From JBFKQC01 sp041627895 (GTDB lineage Bacteria > Pseudomonadota > Alphaproteobacteria > Rhodobacterales > Rhodobacteraceae), in NCBI GenBank assembly GCA_041627895.1, contig JBFKQC010000008.1, positions 16,444 to 80,443 on the forward strand: a DNA stretch of 64,000 nt, given 5' to 3'. A program made the position numbers and the translations under genes. A model generated the notes under the pieces. The model did not search any database. It saw only the letters and a list, made by a program, of their open reading frames with translations, and was not told the origin of the DNA. Below are positions 17,588 to 27,871 of the stretch, one piece after another (the stretch's first letter is position 1; every line of letters starts with the position of its first letter).

Positions 17588-20500
17588 ATGAAGCCGAACT
17601 TCGCCCTCAACCTGAGCCATGAAGGGATCAGCCTTCTGCACCGGGCCAAGACCGGCTGGATGCAGATCGGCGACGTTTCGCTGGATGCGCCGGACCTGAA
17701 CGCGCAGCTGCAGATGCTGCGCCGTACCGCGGCGAACCTGGATCACGGCGGGCTGACCACCAAGCTGGTGATCCCGAATTCGCAGATCCTCTACACCGAG
17801 ATCGAGGCGCCCGGCCCCGATACCGCGGCGCGCATCGCGCAGATCCGCGACGGGCTGGTCGGGCTGACGCCCTACGACGTGGCTGACCTGGTGTTCGACT
17901 GGCGGATGAGTGGCACCGCCGCGCAGGTCGCGGTCGTGGCCCGCGAGACGCTGCACGAGGCCGAGGCGTTCGCCGCGGAGTACCGGTTCAACCCGGTCTC
18001 GTTCGTGGCGTTGCCGGTGGGCGGCAGTTTCGACGGCGAGCCGTTCTTCGGCCCGACCGCCCATGCCGCGAAGCTCTTGAGCGACGGCGAGACGATCGAG
18101 CCCGACGGCAAGGCGATGACCGTGCTTCGGACCGGGCGCGCCGGCCCGCGGTCACCGGCCGCGGCACCAGAGCCCGATCCGGCGGAGGACCCGGCGCCCG
18201 AGCCAGCGGCGCCCGACCCGGCGCCCGAGAACCCCGCGCCCGGGGCAGCGGCACCCGAGGCAGCGGCCGAACCTGCGCCGGCCTTCGAGTCCTCGCGCGA
18301 GCCGATGGAGGAGCCCGCCGCACCGGCCCCGTCCGAACCGGCCCCGTCCGAACCGGCCCCGTCCGAACCGGCCCCGTCCGAACCGGCGGAGGCTGACCAG
18401 CCTGCCGAGACCCCGTCGTCGGCGGCCCCGGAACCCGCGGAGGAAACACCCAAGCCGGCCACAAGGCCGGAACCGAAACCGGGCGCGAAACCGAAGCGCA
18501 AGGCCAGGGCGAAGTCCAGGCCGAAGGCGGAACCGAAGGTCGCGGCGCCCGCCGGGTCCGAGGCAGGCACCGGTGCCGACGAGGCCGCGGACGAAAAGCT
18601 GCCACCGATGCCGGTCACGTTTACCTCGCGCCGGACGATCCTGCCGGCCGGGACCGGCGCCGAGGACGTGCCCCGGCGCCGGATGCCGCCGCCGCCGCGC
18701 GCACCGCTGCCGCCGCTCGCGACGGACCGGCCCGAGCCGGAACTGGGCCGGGCGAAGCCCAGGATTTCGCCTCTCAAGCTCGACGACGTGCCCGACATGC
18801 CCGCCTGGCGCCGGTCGGATGGCAGCAACGTGACGCATATGCCGGTCACGGCGGCGGGGACCGGCGGCGACGACGACCGGCGGCGGCCCAGGGGCGAAAC
18901 GGCGCGCGCGGCGGGCGCGGCGCTGGCCGACAGGTTCGGCAAGATCGGCCAGGGCACGGCGGCCAGCATCAGCCGGATGCGCGCCCGCAAGGCGGCGATC
19001 GAAGCCTCGGCGAACGAGGCCGACGCGCTGACCGTGTTCGGCGCCCGCGGCCAGGCGCGGGTCGCCGGCAAGCCGCGCTATCTGGGGCTGGCGCTGACGC
19101 TGCTTCTGATCGCGGCGATGGCGGTGCTGGCGCTCTGGAGCGTTTATCTGCCGGGCGACCGCGGCTTTGCCGAACTGCCGCCGCCCGACCCCGCCCCGCC
19201 GGCCGCGACGGTGGCCTCGGTCGACCCGGTGGCGACGCCCGTGCCGACGTTGCCCGCGGCCGCGACACCGGCCGCCGAGACGCCCGCGGCGGAGGCACCG
19301 GACCCGGCGGCGGAAAGCCCGGCCGCGGGCACCACCATGCCCGAGCTTGCCGCGCCCGAGACCTCGGAGGACACTGCCGCCGCCGCGACCGGCGCCCCCG
19401 AAGCCCCGGCCAACCCGATCGACGCGGCGGTCGAATCCGCGCTTCTGGCGGTCCCCGCCCCCGAAGCCGCGCTGCCCGAAACCGCGCCGCCCGCGCCGCT
19501 GTCGGACAACGCCGCCGGGGCCGGCACCGAGGGCGAGACGCCCGACCCCGAGGCGGTCGCCGACGGCGAGATCGAGACCGCTTCGCTCGACGACACGGTG
19601 TCGGCCGAGGCGCCGCCCGACCGCGTCACCCAGCCGCCGCCCACGCCCGCCGAGGCCGAGGCGCGCTATGCCGCGACCGGCATCTGGCAGCTCGATCCGG
19701 CACCGATGGAGGGCCCGGCCGACGCGGTCGAGGCGCTGGAAGACATCTACATCGCCTCGATCGACCCGCATGTCGCCTCGCAGGACGCGGTGGCGCTGCC
19801 CGACGCGCGGCGGCTTCTGGGCGACCAGCGCCCCGCGGCGCTGAACCCGCCGCAGGCACTCGGCACCCGCTATGACCTCGACGCGCGCGGGCTGGTGCGC
19901 GCGACGCCCGAGGGCGCCCTGTCGCCCGACGGCGTGCGGGTGTTTCTCGGCGAGCCGCCGGTGGTGCCGCGGCTGCGGCCGGGCTCGGACGCGTCGGTCA
20001 CGGCGGCCGAGCCCGCCCCGGAAACGCTCGACCCCGAGCGCGAGCGGCTGCGCCAGATCCGCCCGCAGGCGCGGCCCGAGACGCTGCAGGAGACCAACGA
20101 GCGCTCGCGCCTCGGCGGCTTCTCGCGCACCGAACTGGCGGCGATCCGGCCGACGGTCCGGCCGCCCTCGCTGCAGGAAGAGGCCGCGGCCGAGGCGGCG
20201 GCCGCCGGCGCAGATGACGAGGCCGCGGCCGACGAGGCCGACATCGCCTCGTTCGGGGATGCCACTGATCTGGCGGTCACCGCCTCGCTGACGCCCGCGA
20301 CCCGGCCCGCCGACTTCTCCGACACCGTCGAGAAGGCGCTGGCCGAGGCGGCGCGCAGCGCGCCCGCCACGACCGAGAACGACCCGACGCCCGCGGTCGC
20401 CGCGGCGCGGGTGCCGTCGATCCCGACCCGGGCCTCGGTGGCCAAGCAGGCGACCGAGCGCAACGCGATCAACCTCGGCAAGATCAACCTGATCGGGGTC

Positions 20501-20671
20501 TACGGCTCGCCCTCGGACCGGCGCGCGCTGGTGCGGCTGAAATCCGGCCGCTACATCAAGGTCGAGGTCGGCGACCGGGTCGATGGCGGCCGCGTGGCGG
20601 CGATCGGCGACGACGAGCTGCGCTATGTCAAGGGCGGGCGCAACATCACGCTGAAACTGCCGAAGGGCTGA
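17588..20671 (+). CDS. 1027-residue membrane-anchored PilM/PilP-like fusion
   Basis: Function unknown. Visible parts: an N-terminal globular domain (1-175, MKPNFALNLSHEGISLLHR) reminiscent of the actin-like PilM/GspL fold; an Ala/Pro/Glu-rich linker (180-340) with four APSEP repeats; an Arg-rich stretch; one membrane helix near 498-521 (LGLALTLLLIAAMAVLALW); a second long Ala/Pro linker; and a C-terminal module (965-1027, NLIGVYGSPSDRR to LKLPKG) of PilP/GspC type. A type II orientation would put the C-terminus in the periplasm. No other pilus or secretion genes lie nearby. Confidence 0.75.
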   Translation: MKPNFALNLSHEGISLLHRAKTGWMQIGDVSLDAPDLNAQLQMLRRTAANLDHGGLTTKLVIPNSQILYTEIEAPGPDTAARIAQIRDGLVGLTPYDVADLVFDWRMSGTAAQVAVVARETLHEAEAFAAEYRFNPVSFVALPVGGSFDGEPFFGPTAHAAKLLSDGETIEPDGKAMTVLRTGRAGPRSPAAAPEPDPAEDPAPEPAAPDPAPENPAPGAAAPEAAAEPAPAFESSREPMEEPAAPAPSEPAPSEPAPSEPAPSEPAEADQPAETPSSAAPEPAEETPKPATRPEPKPGAKPKRKARAKSRPKAEPKVAAPAGSEAGTGADEAADEKLPPMPVTFTSRRTILPAGTGAEDVPRRRMPPPPRAPLPPLATDRPEPELGRAKPRISPLKLDDVPDMPAWRRSDGSNVTHMPVTAAGTGGDDDRRRPRGETARAAGAALADRFGKIGQGTAASISRMRARKAAIEASANEADALTVFGARGQARVAGKPRYLGLALTLLLIAAMAVLALWSVYLPGDRGFAELPPPDPAPPAATVASVDPVATPVPTLPAAATPAAETPAAEAPDPAAESPAAGTTMPELAAPETSEDTAAAATGAPEAPANPIDAAVESALLAVPAPEAALPETAPPAPLSDNAAGAGTEGETPDPEAVADGEIETASLDDTVSAEAPPDRVTQPPPTPAEAEARYAATGIWQLDPAPMEGPADAVEALEDIYIASIDPHVASQDAVALPDARRLLGDQRPAALNPPQALGTRYDLDARGLVRATPEGALSPDGVRVFLGEPPVVPRLRPGSDASVTAAEPAPETLDPERERLRQIRPQARPETLQETNERSRLGGFSRTELAAIRPTVRPPSLQEEAAAEAAAAGADDEAAADEADIASFGDATDLAVTASLTPATRPADFSDTVEKALAEAARSAPATTENDPTPAVAAARVPSIPTRASVAKQATERNAINLGKINLIGVYGSPSDRRALVRLKSGRYIKVEVGDRVDGGRVAAIGDDELRYVKGGRNITLKLPKG
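18323..18386 (+). repeat. 15-bp tandem repeat inside coding sequence
   Basis: Four perfect units of CCGGCCCCGTCCGAA plus a partial fifth, encoding repeated APSEP in the linker of the 1027-residue protein. The identical DNA units suggest recent slippage; copy number may vary between strains. Confidence 0.9.
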
Positions 20672-20772
20672 GCCGGGGCGGCGGCCCGGCGGTCCGGCCG
20701 CGCACCCCTGCCGGGCAGCCCTGCGATCGGCGCATTGGGTCGGTCGCGACCCGAGTGGAAAGGACATTCCTT

Positions 20773-21588
20773 ATGGCAACGTCGAAGAAGGTGGTGCTGA
20801 TCACCGGCGCCTCGTCGGGGATCGGCCTGGCGGCGGCGCTCAGGCTGGCGAAGGCGGGCCACCGGGTCCATGGCGGCGCGCGGCGCATGGACCAGATGCG
20901 CCCCATCGTCGAGACCGGCGGGCAGGCGCTGGCGCTGGACGTGACCGACGACGCCTCGATGCGGGCCGCGGTCGATGCCGTGATCGCCGCCGAGGGGCGG
21001 ATCGACGTGCTGGTCAACAACGCGGGCTACGGGTCCTACGGTGCAGTCGAGGACGTGTCGATGGATGAGGCGCGGCGCCAGCTGGAGGTCAACATCTTCG
21101 GCCTGGCGCGCATGACGCAGCTTGTGCTGCCGCACATGCGCGAGGCGGGCGCGGGGCGGATCGTCAACCTCGCGTCGATGGGATCGACGATCTGGACCCC
21201 GCTCGGCGCCTGGTATCACCTGACGAAATGGGGCGTCGAGGGCTTCACCCACGCGATGCGGCTGGAAGCGGCGCCGTTCGGGATCGACATGGTGCTGATC
21301 GCGCCGGGCACGATCAACACCGGCTTCAACGCGATCATCTCGGACAAGGCGCTGTCCACCTCCGGCGACGGCCCCTATGGCGACATGGCGCGCGCGCTGG
21401 CCCGCGCCGCCGGGCCGGACAGCGGGTCGGACCCCGAGGTCATCGCCGCGCTGATCCAGCGCGCCGTTGAGGATGCCCGCCCGCGCACCGTCTACCGCGG
21501 CGGGCAGTACGGCCGGCTGATGCCGTTCCTGGCCCGCCACCTGCCGAACCGCTGGTTCGACCGCCTGGTGGGCGCGGTGATCCGGTAG
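20773..21588 (+). CDS. Short-chain dehydrogenase/reductase
   Basis: A 271-residue classical SDR. It has TGASSGIG for nucleotide binding, NNAGYGSYG, the catalytic serine in NLASMGST and YHLTK for the Tyr-Lys pair. The start at 20773 follows AAAGGA; the ATG 18 bp upstream is too close to it. The substrate is unknown; overall form resembles retinol- or steroid-type oxidoreductases. It stands alone between the 1027-residue protein gene and a convergent sulfotransferase. Confidence 0.88.
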   Translation: MATSKKVVLITGASSGIGLAAALRLAKAGHRVHGGARRMDQMRPIVETGGQALALDVTDDASMRAAVDAVIAAEGRIDVLVNNAGYGSYGAVEDVSMDEARRQLEVNIFGLARMTQLVLPHMREAGAGRIVNLASMGSTIWTPLGAWYHLTKWGVEGFTHAMRLEAAPFGIDMVLIAPGTINTGFNAIISDKALSTSGDGPYGDMARALARAAGPDSGSDPEVIAALIQRAVEDARPRTVYRGGQYGRLMPFLARHLPNRWFDRLVGAVIR

Positions 21589-21658
21589 CGCGCGGCCGAT
21601 CCGAAGCCGCGGGCGGGTCGGGCCGGTGCCCTGCCCGGCCGCCGCCGGAGCGCGGGGA

Positions 21659-23245
21659 TCAGGCCTCGGCCAGGTCGCCCAGCGCGTCCCGCAGCGGACC
21701 CAGATGCGCGGCGTAGTTCTGCCAGCGGCCGACGGATGTGGCATAGAGCGGACGGCGCACCTGCAGCCGGCTGGGCGTGGTGACAGCACGCGGCGCGCGG
21801 TGGAAATCGAGGCAGGAAGGCGCCCAGTCGAGCCCGAGAAACGCCAGCAGGCCGCGGATCCGCGGTTCCGGATCGGCGATCAGCTCTTCATAGCCGATCC
21901 GGTGGATCCGCCCCGGCAGCGCCGCTGTCCAATGCGCCATCAGGCGGTGGTATTGCCGGTAATACGCCCCCAGCGCGGCGAGATCGGCGGCATAGGCGTG
22001 GCGCCGGTTGAAGCGCGTGACATAGCACGACAGGCAGGTGTCCATCGCACCGCGCCGACAGTCGATGATGCGGGCGCCGGGAAACATCAGCGCCACCAGC
22101 CCCAGGGCCAGGAAATTGTGCGGCATCTTGTCGGTGACATGCGCCGCATCGCGCGACACCGCGCGCAGCTCTTTCAGGTAGCGCTCGGCCCCGGCGGCCA
22201 GCTGGCTGCCGGTCAGCCCGGCCAGGCGGTCCGGGCGGTTCCAGGGCCCCGCGCTGCCGGCGGCAAGCGCGGCCCCCACGGTCTCGATCGCGGTCAGCTC
22301 GCCGCCGCCGGCCACCGCCGGATGGCTGGCGAGGATCTGTTCCACCAGCGTCGTGCCCGAACGCGGCATCCCGACGATGAAGACCGGCCGGCGCGATGCG
22401 TGGCCCCGGGCGGCGCGTTCGGCGAACACGTCCCGGGTCAGGTGCCGTTCGCAGCCGTCGACGAAGTCGCGCAGCGCCTCGACCCCCGCCGGGCCCCGCA
22501 GGCATTCGTTGGCGGCGCGGAACCGGCCGAAGGCGGCATCGTACTCTCCCGCGGCGTCGAGCATCGTCCCGGCGGCGAATTGCAGCGTCGCGCGATGCGA
22601 GGCGCGGGTTTCGCGGGCCAGCGCGGCGTCGATCCGGGCCAGAAGCGCGGCGCGTTCCCCGGCGGCCGCAAGCCCGGCGAGGGCATAGAGCGCCTCGGCA
22701 TCCGCGGGGTCCGCGGCGAGCGCGGCGCGAAGATGCGGCCGCGCACGATCCGCCGCGCCGGCATCGAGCCAGGCCTGCCCCAGTTCGCGCTCGACGCCGG
22801 GAAAGTCCGGCGCCGCGGCGCGGACCCGCTCGAACGCCGCCACCGCCTCGTCGGTCCGGCCGAGATGCCGGAAGGCGCGGCCGAGGTTCATCCGTACGCC
22901 CGCGATCTTCGGGGCGGCGGCCAGCGCCTTTTTCAGGGGCGCCAGCGCCTCCTGCGGCCGGCGCAGTTGCAGGTAGGCGTTCCCGAGGTTGTTGAGATAG
23001 GCCGGCTCGCGCGGCGCGAGCCGCGCGGCGCGGCCGAAATGCTCGGCGGCGAGGTCGTGGCGCCCGGCCTTCTGCACCAGCATCCCCAGCGCGTTCAGCG
23101 CCTCGGGCGATTTCGGCGCCATGCGCAGCGCGCTCTGGTAACAGAATTCGGCCTCGCGCAGCCGCCCCTGGCGTTCGTGGGCACGCCCGTCCTCGATCAG
23201 GCGCGCGACGTCGGGCGGCGGCGGGCGGCCGGGTTTGCGGCTCAT
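21659..23245 (-). CDS. TPR-sulfotransferase
   Basis: A 528-residue two-part protein. The first half has about five tetratricopeptide repeats (for example PEALNALGMLVQKAGRHDLA and LNNLGNAYLQLRRPQEALA). The second half is a sulfotransferase domain with the PAPS-binding loop GMPRSGTTLVEQ and the later CRRGAMDTCLSCY segment. It would transfer sulfate from PAPS to an unidentified acceptor. No signal peptide is seen, so it is probably cytoplasmic. Confidence 0.88.
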   Translation of the reverse strand: MSRKPGRPPPPDVARLIEDGRAHERQGRLREAEFCYQSALRMAPKSPEALNALGMLVQKAGRHDLAAEHFGRAARLAPREPAYLNNLGNAYLQLRRPQEALAPLKKALAAAPKIAGVRMNLGRAFRHLGRTDEAVAAFERVRAAAPDFPGVERELGQAWLDAGAADRARPHLRAALAADPADAEALYALAGLAAAGERAALLARIDAALARETRASHRATLQFAAGTMLDAAGEYDAAFGRFRAANECLRGPAGVEALRDFVDGCERHLTRDVFAERAARGHASRRPVFIVGMPRSGTTLVEQILASHPAVAGGGELTAIETVGAALAAGSAGPWNRPDRLAGLTGSQLAAGAERYLKELRAVSRDAAHVTDKMPHNFLALGLVALMFPGARIIDCRRGAMDTCLSCYVTRFNRRHAYAADLAALGAYYRQYHRLMAHWTAALPGRIHRIGYEELIADPEPRIRGLLAFLGLDWAPSCLDFHRAPRAVTTPSRLQVRRPLYATSVGRWQNYAAHLGPLRDALGDLAEA

Positions 23246-23315
23246 GGCGCGGGGGGGAACGGCGGCGGCGGCCGGCGCGTCGACGCGCCGGCGTCACGCC
23301 GCGGCGATGGTGCCG

Positions 23316-23996
23316 TCAGAATTCGAACCGGACACCGATCTGCACGGTGTGGGCCGAAATGTCCCCGGCGGTCGTCGCGAAGCCGGCGATCGAGCTGTCG
23401 AAGGCGACATCCGTGACCACCCGGTAGCGATAGCCGACGTCCAGATAGCTCATGTCGTTCAGCGGGATCGCGCCGCCGAAACCAAGCTGATAGGCCAGCC
23501 CCGTATCCGAGCCGTCGAACTGCGCGCCGCTGCCGTTCGAGATCGTCAGATCGCCCGAGGCAAAGCCGGCGCCGACGCCGCCGCCCACATAGGGCATGAA
23601 GTTGCTGTTGGTCGGGATGTCGAACCAGAGGTTCACCAGGAGGTTGGTCGACGAGACCCGCCCGTCGGGATCGGTCCCGACGAATCCGCCCCCGGTCGCG
23701 AAATAGCCCGAGAAGTCGCTGGTCGACATGTGCGAGACCTCGATCTCGGTCCGCACGTTCGGACCCAGAATGCCGCCGCTGCGGCCCACCGCGGCCCCGA
23801 TCACGAAACCGCTGTCAAGCTCCAGCGTGTAGGGAAACACGCCCCCGATCCCGTTGTCGAAATCGAACTCGTAATCGTTGAACATGCCGTAGCCGCCGAA
23901 GACCGAGACATACCAGTCGCCGGAGGATTGCGCGTATCCGGGTGCTGCCGAGATCGACAGGGCCGCAACACAGGCCGCGAGCTTGAATTTCGACAT
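23316..23996 (-). CDS. Outer membrane beta-barrel protein
   Basis: A 226-residue protein with a signal peptide (MSKFKLAACVAALSISAAPGYA) and an OmpA-like or porin-type eight-stranded barrel pattern of alternating residues, ending in the aromatic HTVQIGVRFEF expected for BAM recognition. The start at 23996 follows AGGGGAA. Such proteins occur widely in Rhodobacteraceae as Omp25/OmpW-like barrels of unknown ligand. Confidence 0.85.
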   Translation of the reverse strand: MSKFKLAACVAALSISAAPGYAQSSGDWYVSVFGGYGMFNDYEFDFDNGIGGVFPYTLELDSGFVIGAAVGRSGGILGPNVRTEIEVSHMSTSDFSGYFATGGGFVGTDPDGRVSSTNLLVNLWFDIPTNSNFMPYVGGGVGAGFASGDLTISNGSGAQFDGSDTGLAYQLGFGGAIPLNDMSYLDVGYRYRVVTDVAFDSSIAGFATTAGDISAHTVQIGVRFEF

Positions 23997-24130
23997 TTCC
24001 GTTCCCCTCATTCTTACGCCACTCCAAGCAATTATACGGCAAAAGAGAAGGCAACGATATCGGGAACTTGACGCCACGGCACCCTCCGCGACGGAGGGTG
24101 CCCGGGCTGGTGCAATCTTGTCACGGCGGC

Positions 24131-25231
<1,101 letters not shown>

Positions 25232-25260
25232 GGGAGTATCCTTCTGTTCGCTGCGTTGCC

Positions 25261-25291
25261 GGAAATCTACGCCGCGAGGCGCGGGATTTCC
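25261..25291. promoter_or_regulatory. Inverted repeat in hpd/Lrp intergenic region
   Basis: GGAAATC (25261-25267) and GATTTCC (25285-25291) form a dyad in the divergent promoter region. A site for the adjacent Lrp/AsnC regulator is a reasonable guess, but the arms are spaced by 17 bp and no consensus supports it. Confidence 0.35.
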
Positions 25292-25367
25292 GCGCGTTCT
25301 TCGGCATATATTCAGGGATGTTTGCGGGAAATTGACGGGCGTCGTGAAAATCGTGCAATATCCCCGC

Positions 25368-25826
25368 ATGAAGCTTGATGAAACCGACAAGCGCCTGCTG
25401 GCCGCGCTGCAACACGACGCGCACCTGACCGCCGAGGCGCTGGGCGAAATGCTGAACCTGTCGCCCAGCCAGGCCGGCCGGCGCCGGCAGCGGCTGGAGG
25501 CCGAGGGCATCATCCACCACTACCGCGCGCGGCTGGACCCGGCGAAGCTTGGGCTGAACGTGCAGGCCTTCGTGCAGGTGCAGATGGCGACCCACGCGCC
25601 CGACAAGGTGAGGACCTTCGCCCGCACCGTCGAGCTGCGCCCCGAGATCGTCAGCGCCTGGACGCTGACGGGCGACGCCGATTATCTGCTGCGGGTCTAT
25701 TGCGAGGACCTGGCCGCGCTGAACGTGCTGATCCACCAGGTGCTGCTGCCCCACCCGGCCGTTGCGCGGGTCCAGAGCCAGATCGTGATGGACCAGTTCA
25801 AGCCCGACGCGCCGCTGCCGACCTGA
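25368..25826 (+). CDS. Lrp/AsnC family transcriptional regulator
   Basis: A 152-residue regulator: an N-terminal winged helix-turn-helix (LDETDKRLLAALQHDAHLTA with LNLSPSQAGRRRQRLEAEG as recognition part) and a C-terminal RAM ligand-binding domain (TGDADYLLRVYCEDLAALN). The start ATG at 25368 is the first that gives a complete HTH. Divergence from hpd suggests control of tyrosine degradation. Confidence 0.93.
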   Translation: MKLDETDKRLLAALQHDAHLTAEALGEMLNLSPSQAGRRRQRLEAEGIIHHYRARLDPAKLGLNVQAFVQVQMATHAPDKVRTFARTVELRPEIVSAWTLTGDADYLLRVYCEDLAALNVLIHQVLLPHPAVARVQSQIVMDQFKPDAPLPT

Positions 25827-25952
25827 GCGCCAAAGCGCCGCGGCGCTGCCGGGCGGACGGCTGGCGGGCAATTCGGCGCGCCGATGCTCGGCAACTGCTT
25901 GCAGGTCGGTGCGGGCGCTGCGAAGCTGCACTTGCGAACCTCGGAGAACCCA

Positions 25953-27854
25953 ATGGAAGGCTTCCTGTTTCAGGCCACGATCTACCTGGCTGCGGCGGTC
26001 ATCGCCGTGCCGATCGCGGCACGGCTGGGGCTTGGGTCGGTGCTGGGCTATCTCGCCGCCGGGCTGGTGATCGGGCCGCTTCTGGGGCTCGCCGGCGACA
26101 CCGAGAACCTCAAGCATTTCGCAGAATTCGGCGTCGTGATGATGCTGTTCATCATCGGGCTCGAGCTTGACCCCCGCGCGCTTTGGGACATGCGCCACCG
26201 GCTCTTGGGGCTCGGGCTGATGCAAATCGTGGTGACCGGCGTGGTGATCGCCGCGGGGGCCGCGATCCTCGGCCAGGCGGTGTCGCGTGCCATCGCGATC
26301 GGGATGATCTTTGCGCTGTCCTCGACCGCCATCGTGCTGCAGACGCTGTCCGAGAAGAACCTGATGCGCACCGGCGGCGGGCGCTCGGCCTTCTCGGTCC
26401 TTCTGACCCAGGACATCGCGGTGATCCCGATGCTGATCCTGCTGCCGCTGCTGGCGATTTCCGAACCGCCCAGCTTTGGCCCCGACGGCAGCGTGATCCG
26501 CCCGGTGAACCCCGCGCTGCCGAAGCCGCAGGACGAGCATCACGACGTGGCGCTGTCGCTGGTCGCGGGGCTGCCCGGCTGGGGCGCGACGCTGGTGACG
26601 CTGGCCGCCGTCGCGGGCGTGATCCTGGCCGGTATCTACCTGGCCAAGCCGCTGTTTCGCTTCATCGACGCGGCGCGGCTGCGCGAGATGTACACCGCCT
26701 TTGCCCTGCTGATCGTGATCGGCATCGCGTTCCTGATGACGCTGGTCGGGCTGTCGCCCGCGCTGGGGACCTTCCTCGCCGGGGTGGTGCTGGCGACTTC
26801 GGAATTCAAGCACGAGCTCGAATCCGACATCGAGCCGTTCAAGGGGCTGCTGCTGGGGCTGTTCTTCATCACCGTGGGCGCGGGGCTGGATATCGACGGC
26901 TTCCTGGCCAAGCCGGTCACGCTGCTCGGGCTGACGCTGGGCGTGATGGCGGTGAAGGGCGCGGTGCTGTACATGCTCGGCCGCGCGTTCCGGCTGAAGG
27001 GGCGCGACCAGTGGCTCTTCACCCTCGGCCTGGCGCAGGCCGGCGAGTTCGGCTTCGTGCTGATCTCGTTCTCGGTGCAGCAATCGGTGCTGCCCGGACC
27101 GCTGGGGCAGACGCTTCTGACCGTCACCGCGCTGTCGATGCTGCTGACGCCGCTGTTCTTCATCGCCTACGACCGCATCACCCACGTGATGGGCGAGGAC
27201 GAAGAGGCGCCCGTGCCCGACGAGATCGACGTGCGCGGCCCGATCATCATCGCCGGCGTCGGCCGCTTCGGGCAGACGGTGAACCGGATGGTGCAGATGT
27301 CGGGGTTCCGGACCACCGTGCTGGATCACGACCTGGCCACGATCCAGCTGATGCGCAAGTTCGGCTACAAGGGCTTCTTTGGCGATCCGACGCGGCCCGA
27401 GGTGCTGCGCGCCGCGGGGCTGAAAGAGGCCAGCGTGCTGGTCGTGGCGCTGGACAACCGCGACGCGGCGACGCGGCTGGTGGCCTATGCGCGGCGCGAG
27501 CGGCCCGATCTGCACATCGTCGCCCGTGCCCGCGACCGGTTCCACGTTTTCGCGCTGTACCGCGCGGGCGCCAACGACATCGTGCGCGAGATGTTCGATT
27601 CGTCGCTGCGCGCGGGGCGCTACGTGCTGGAAAACATGGGGTTGTCCGATTTCGAGGCCTCGGCGCTGGAACGGACCTATTTCGACTACGACCGCGACGC
27701 GGTGCGCGATCTGGCGCAGCTTTGGAAACCGGGCGTGCCGATCGAGCAGAACGCCGCCTACATGGCCCGCGCCAAGGAGTTGAATGCCGAACTCGAGGCG
27801 GCGCTGCTGGCGCATTTCAGCGAGCGCGAGAAGAAGACCGGAACCGCGGGCTGA
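25953..27854 (+). CDS. Kef-type cation:proton antiporter (CPA2)
   Basis: A 633-residue inner-membrane protein. Residues 1-390 form a Na/H-exchanger domain with about twelve helices (AEFGVVMMLFIIGLELDP, SSTAIVLQTL); residues 430-550 form a TrkA-N/RCK domain with IIIAGVGRFGQ. The build matches KefB/KefC potassium efflux systems. The start at 25953 follows GGAG. No KefF/KefG partner gene is adjacent. Expected role: potassium/proton exchange in electrophile stress or pH control. Confidence 0.92.
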   Translation: MEGFLFQATIYLAAAVIAVPIAARLGLGSVLGYLAAGLVIGPLLGLAGDTENLKHFAEFGVVMMLFIIGLELDPRALWDMRHRLLGLGLMQIVVTGVVIAAGAAILGQAVSRAIAIGMIFALSSTAIVLQTLSEKNLMRTGGGRSAFSVLLTQDIAVIPMLILLPLLAISEPPSFGPDGSVIRPVNPALPKPQDEHHDVALSLVAGLPGWGATLVTLAAVAGVILAGIYLAKPLFRFIDAARLREMYTAFALLIVIGIAFLMTLVGLSPALGTFLAGVVLATSEFKHELESDIEPFKGLLLGLFFITVGAGLDIDGFLAKPVTLLGLTLGVMAVKGAVLYMLGRAFRLKGRDQWLFTLGLAQAGEFGFVLISFSVQQSVLPGPLGQTLLTVTALSMLLTPLFFIAYDRITHVMGEDEEAPVPDEIDVRGPIIIAGVGRFGQTVNRMVQMSGFRTTVLDHDLATIQLMRKFGYKGFFGDPTRPEVLRAAGLKEASVLVVALDNRDAATRLVAYARRERPDLHIVARARDRFHVFALYRAGANDIVREMFDSSLRAGRYVLENMGLSDFEASALERTYFDYDRDAVRDLAQLWKPGVPIEQNAAYMARAKELNAELEAALLAHFSEREKKTGTAG

Positions 27855-27871
27855 GCGCCCGCCTCTCCGCC

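Noticed and set aside
18323..18386. Possible CRISPR-like tandem repeat
   Set aside because: Units are contiguous 15-mers with no spacers, and they encode APSEP in frame.
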